64,000 nucleotides of DNA, taken from positions 62,001 to 126,000 of the forward strand of contig CAWAJW010000013.1 in NCBI GenBank assembly GCA_963782475.1. The letters are read 5' to 3'. This stretch comes from CAVQBP01 sp963782475. GTDB lineage: Bacteria; Bacteroidota; Ignavibacteria; Ignavibacteriales; Ignavibacteriaceae. Shown here piece after piece: positions 61,627-64,000 of this stretch; positions within the stretch are counted from its first letter, which is position 1; every line of letters begins with the position of its first letter. A program made the position numbers and the translations under genes. A model generated the notes under the pieces. That model worked only from the letters and a program-made list of their open reading frames with translations, was not told the origin of the DNA and searched no databases.

Positions 61627-64000
61627 ATGGGAAGAAAATTAGGGGCTGGAATCAAAGGAAAGTTATTCTTTATCACTCTACTATTATCAATTCTAATAGT
61701 AATAAAATTGCACGGGCAGAATAATGTATTTGACTTCTACAACTTAACTACTGAAGGCGGTCTCCCTTCAAATGCCATTACTAAAATCATTCAGGATAAA
61801 AGAGGTTTTTTATGGTTCGGTACATATAATGGTCTGGTTAGATATGATGGATATAACTTCAAAGTTTTCTTACCGGAAATAGCTAACCCCGGCAGTATTT
61901 CCAGTCACTCTATAAGAAGCATTTATGAAGACAACAAAGGTTTTATCTGGGTGGGTACCAGCGATGGCTTAAATAAATATGATTGGAAGAAAGAAAAATT
62001 TTCCCGTTACTCATATTATCCAAAGAATCCTCATAGTATTAGCAATGACTATATTTACTCAATATATGAAGATAAATCAGGTATATTATGGTTTGGAACA
62101 GCTTATGGAGTCAATTTCTTCGATCCCCGAACAAATTATTTTACTCAATTCTTTTTAGATAAAACTCAGAAAAGAGATGACTACATTAATATTACAAAAA
62201 TTGTGGAGGATTATAAAGGAAACCTATGGATTGGTACATGGAACGGGCTAACTTATATACAAAAAGATGGCAAGATTCTTAAGCAATTCTGGCATGATAA
62301 AGATAATCCTAAATCAATTGGCAGCAACCTAGTTTCAACTTTGCTTATTGATAATGAAAATAATTTGTTGATTGGAACTAACGGTGCGGGACTCGATAAG
62401 TATGATAATAAGACAGGGACCTTTATCCATTATAAAACAGATCCGGCCGATGCTTCTACCATATCTAATAGTTATATAACAACCATCTTCCAGGATAAAT
62501 TAAATAATATTTGGGTTGGTACTAAGAATGGTCTCAATGAGTTTAACAACGAAGAAGGCAAATTTGTTAGAATATTTCACAATGATTTAAATCCTAAAAG
62601 CCTGATTAATAATGAAATACTTTCTATATACCAGGATAAAACAGGGATTATATGGATCGGAACTTTAGGCGGAATCAGTAAATATTATCAGCCGGATAAT
62701 AAGTTTAATTATTATCAAACAGATAATCTCCATCCTGAAAATGGACTTAGCAACAACAGGGTTAATTCTGTATTTATCGATAAAAAGGAGAATATCTGGG
62801 TAGGAACTATAAATGGACTGGATAAAATTATTAATGGGAATATGCCTTCAGCGAAATTCGGTACAAAAGTAATTCATTATCAAGCTAACCCTAAAAATTC
62901 TAATAGCCTAACAGATAGTTATGTAAAATCCGTTTTAGAAGATCATGATGGTATTATTTGGATAGGAACTGATGGTGGTGGTATTAACAGGCTAAATCCA
63001 AATACAGGGGAATTTAAATCATATCAGATCGTTAAAAATGATAATGAATCTTTGAGCAGCGGCGGTGTTCCTTCAATTTATGAAGACAAGAATGGAACTT
63101 TATGGTTTGGAACTTACGATGGATTAAATAAATTTGACAGAAGCACAGGTAAATTTCGCCGGTATATGTCAAATCCGGATGATTCAAACAGTTTAAGAAA
63201 TAATATTATATGGGTCATTTATGAAGACTCACATGGGTCACTTTGGCTGGGAACAGATGGCGGCGGTGTCAGCGAATTTAATCCAAGAGATAATACTTTT
63301 AAAAACTTTTTGGATGGTTCATCGGGAAAAAACGGTCAGCGGGTTTATTCCATTTATGAGTCTTCAGATGGCATCATGTGGTTTGGAACTGCGGAAGGTT
63401 TGAATCGTTATGACAGAAATACAGGAAAATTTAATCTATATACTAAAGACAATGGTCTTCCTAGTAACGCAATAAATGGTATTATTGAGGATAAAAATAA
63501 AAATTTATGGATAAGCACTAATAAAGGATTATCTAAGTTTGATATTAAGTCGCAGATATTTAGGAACTATACAAAAAGAAATGGTCTGAAAGGAAATGAG
63601 TTTGGAATAAATGACTGTTTTAAATCGAAGAACGGCAACCTATTTTTCGGCAGCAGCGATGGTTTATTATACTTTAATCCCGAAGAAATTAAAAATGAAA
63701 TAATAACAGCTCTTGTTGTATTCACCGATTTAAAGATTTACAACCAATCTGTTCCAATTTCTGATAATGGTATTCTGCATGAATCGATAGCAAGCGCGAA
63801 AAATATTAATATCCCGCATGATGATGATGTGATCTCAATAGAATTTGCGTTGCTTGACTTTTATAATGTTAAAAGTAATGAATTCTCCTATAAGCTTTCG
63901 GGATTTGATTTCAACTGGAATGATGTGGGGAACAGAAATTCGGCAACTTATACAAACCTTCCGCCGGGAGAATATACATTCCTTGTTAGAGCAAAAAACA
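61627..64000 (+). CDS. Hybrid two-component system protein (HTCS), N-terminal propeller part; runs off the window
   Basis: The frame is open from the ATG at 61627 to the last base (791 codons). A signal peptide or anchor (KLFFITLLLSILIVIKLHGQ) is followed by about twelve or more two-component-regulator propeller blades, recognisable as 'IYEDNKGFIWVGTSDGLNKY', 'IYEDKSGILWFGTAYGVNFF' or 'GIIWIGTDGGGINRLNPNTG'. At the edge the Y_Y_Y domain begins (KLSGFDFNWNDVGNRNSATY). The kinase, receiver and HTH are beyond the window, so this is inferred from the layout. It is downstream of the GH127 and radical SAM genes and is a candidate regulator of glycan use. Confidence 0.9.
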   Translation, partial: MGRKLGAGIKGKLFFITLLLSILIVIKLHGQNNVFDFYNLTTEGGLPSNAITKIIQDKRGFLWFGTYNGLVRYDGYNFKVFLPEIANPGSISSHSIRSIYEDNKGFIWVGTSDGLNKYDWKKEKFSRYSYYPKNPHSISNDYIYSIYEDKSGILWFGTAYGVNFFDPRTNYFTQFFLDKTQKRDDYINITKIVEDYKGNLWIGTWNGLTYIQKDGKILKQFWHDKDNPKSIGSNLVSTLLIDNENNLLIGTNGAGLDKYDNKTGTFIHYKTDPADASTISNSYITTIFQDKLNNIWVGTKNGLNEFNNEEGKFVRIFHNDLNPKSLINNEILSIYQDKTGIIWIGTLGGISKYYQPDNKFNYYQTDNLHPENGLSNNRVNSVFIDKKENIWVGTINGLDKIINGNMPSAKFGTKVIHYQANPKNSNSLTDSYVKSVLEDHDGIIWIGTDGGGINRLNPNTGEFKSYQIVKNDNESLSSGGVPSIYEDKNGTLWFGTYDGLNKFDRSTGKFRRYMSNPDDSNSLRNNIIWVIYEDSHGSLWLGTDGGGVSEFNPRDNTFKNFLDGSSGKNGQRVYSIYESSDGIMWFGTAEGLNRYDRNTGKFNLYTKDNGLPSNAINGIIEDKNKNLWISTNKGLSKFDIKSQIFRNYTKRNGLKGNEFGINDCFKSKNGNLFFGSSDGLLYFNPEEIKNEIITALVVFTDLKIYNQSVPISDNGILHESIASAKNINIPHDDDVISIEFALLDFYNVKSNEFSYKLSGFDFNWNDVGNRNSATYTNLPPGEYTFLVRAKN

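Noticed and set aside
1..64000. CRISPR arrays, tRNA or rRNA genes, IS transposases, prophage genes
   Set aside because: No regularly spaced repeats, no cloverleaf-like sequence with GTTCRA in intergenic regions, and no transposase, integrase or phage frame was found.

Overview
The window is AT-rich bacterial chromosomal DNA. Three features point to the Bacteroidota/Ignavibacteriota side of the tree, most like an Ignavibacteriales-type genome: two secreted proteins end in the type IX secretion (Por) C-terminal sorting domain that starts with the 'NYPNPFNP' motif, there are two hybrid two-component regulators (HTCS) of the kind that control glycan use, and several promoters look like the Bacteroidota TAnnTTTG type. 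There is no rRNA or tRNA gene to place it more exactly, so this is inference.

Layout. 0.1-4.1 kb: an HTCS on the minus strand, split into two reading frames. 4.4-28.6 kb: an accessory island of small stand-alone enzymes (SAM methyltransferase, arylamine N-acetyltransferase, five VOC/glyoxalase-fold proteins, NTF2/SnoaL-like proteins, an ECF42-type sigma factor with its DGPF/YciI partner, an AhpD-like protein, an alpha/beta hydrolase, two YdeI-like proteins, a GlxA-type AraC regulator, an AHSA1/SRPBCC protein, DUF2277, four RibD-C/dihydrofolate-reductase-like proteins, a DUF1801 protein) built around a TolC-MFP-RND efflux operon at 14.1-20.0 kb. Gene remnants are scattered through it (DinB-like, TrmO-like, NTF2-like, amidase, RBBP9-like hydrolase), as are two copies of a ~100-bp palindromic repeat. 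29-36 kb: a T9SS-exported protein, an aldo/keto reductase, and a GH2 glycosidase with an MFS transporter. 36.6-47.5 kb: mostly housekeeping genes (TPR-clpX pair, FAH-family hydrolase, rnhA, ahcY, metK, a sugar-phosphate nucleotidyltransferase, ispH). 47.6-61.3 kb: a broken M61 peptidase, a four-CHRD T9SS protein, DoxX-VOC, a Ycf46-like AAA ATPase, a frameshifted amidase, LOG and ACT proteins, an HHH protein, a GH127 lipoprotein and a radical SAM protein. 61.6 kb to the right edge: the periplasmic propeller half of a second HTCS, which runs off the window.

The most interesting signal is regulatory. A direct-repeat operator (core TGYCGCAATC, second half TGNCGT 22 bp on) lies upstream of the efflux operon, an NTF2-like gene and a DoxX-VOC pair. 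In each case a TAnnTTT[G/A] -7 promoter box follows at the same distance. A fourth, promoter-less copy sits just upstream of the GlxA-type AraC regulator, which makes that regulator the natural candidate for the DNA-binding protein.

A second theme is single-base indels. The left HTCS, the RND pump tail, the M61 peptidase (twice) and the amidase are each repaired by changing one base, so either the assembly carries indel errors or these genes are freshly broken.
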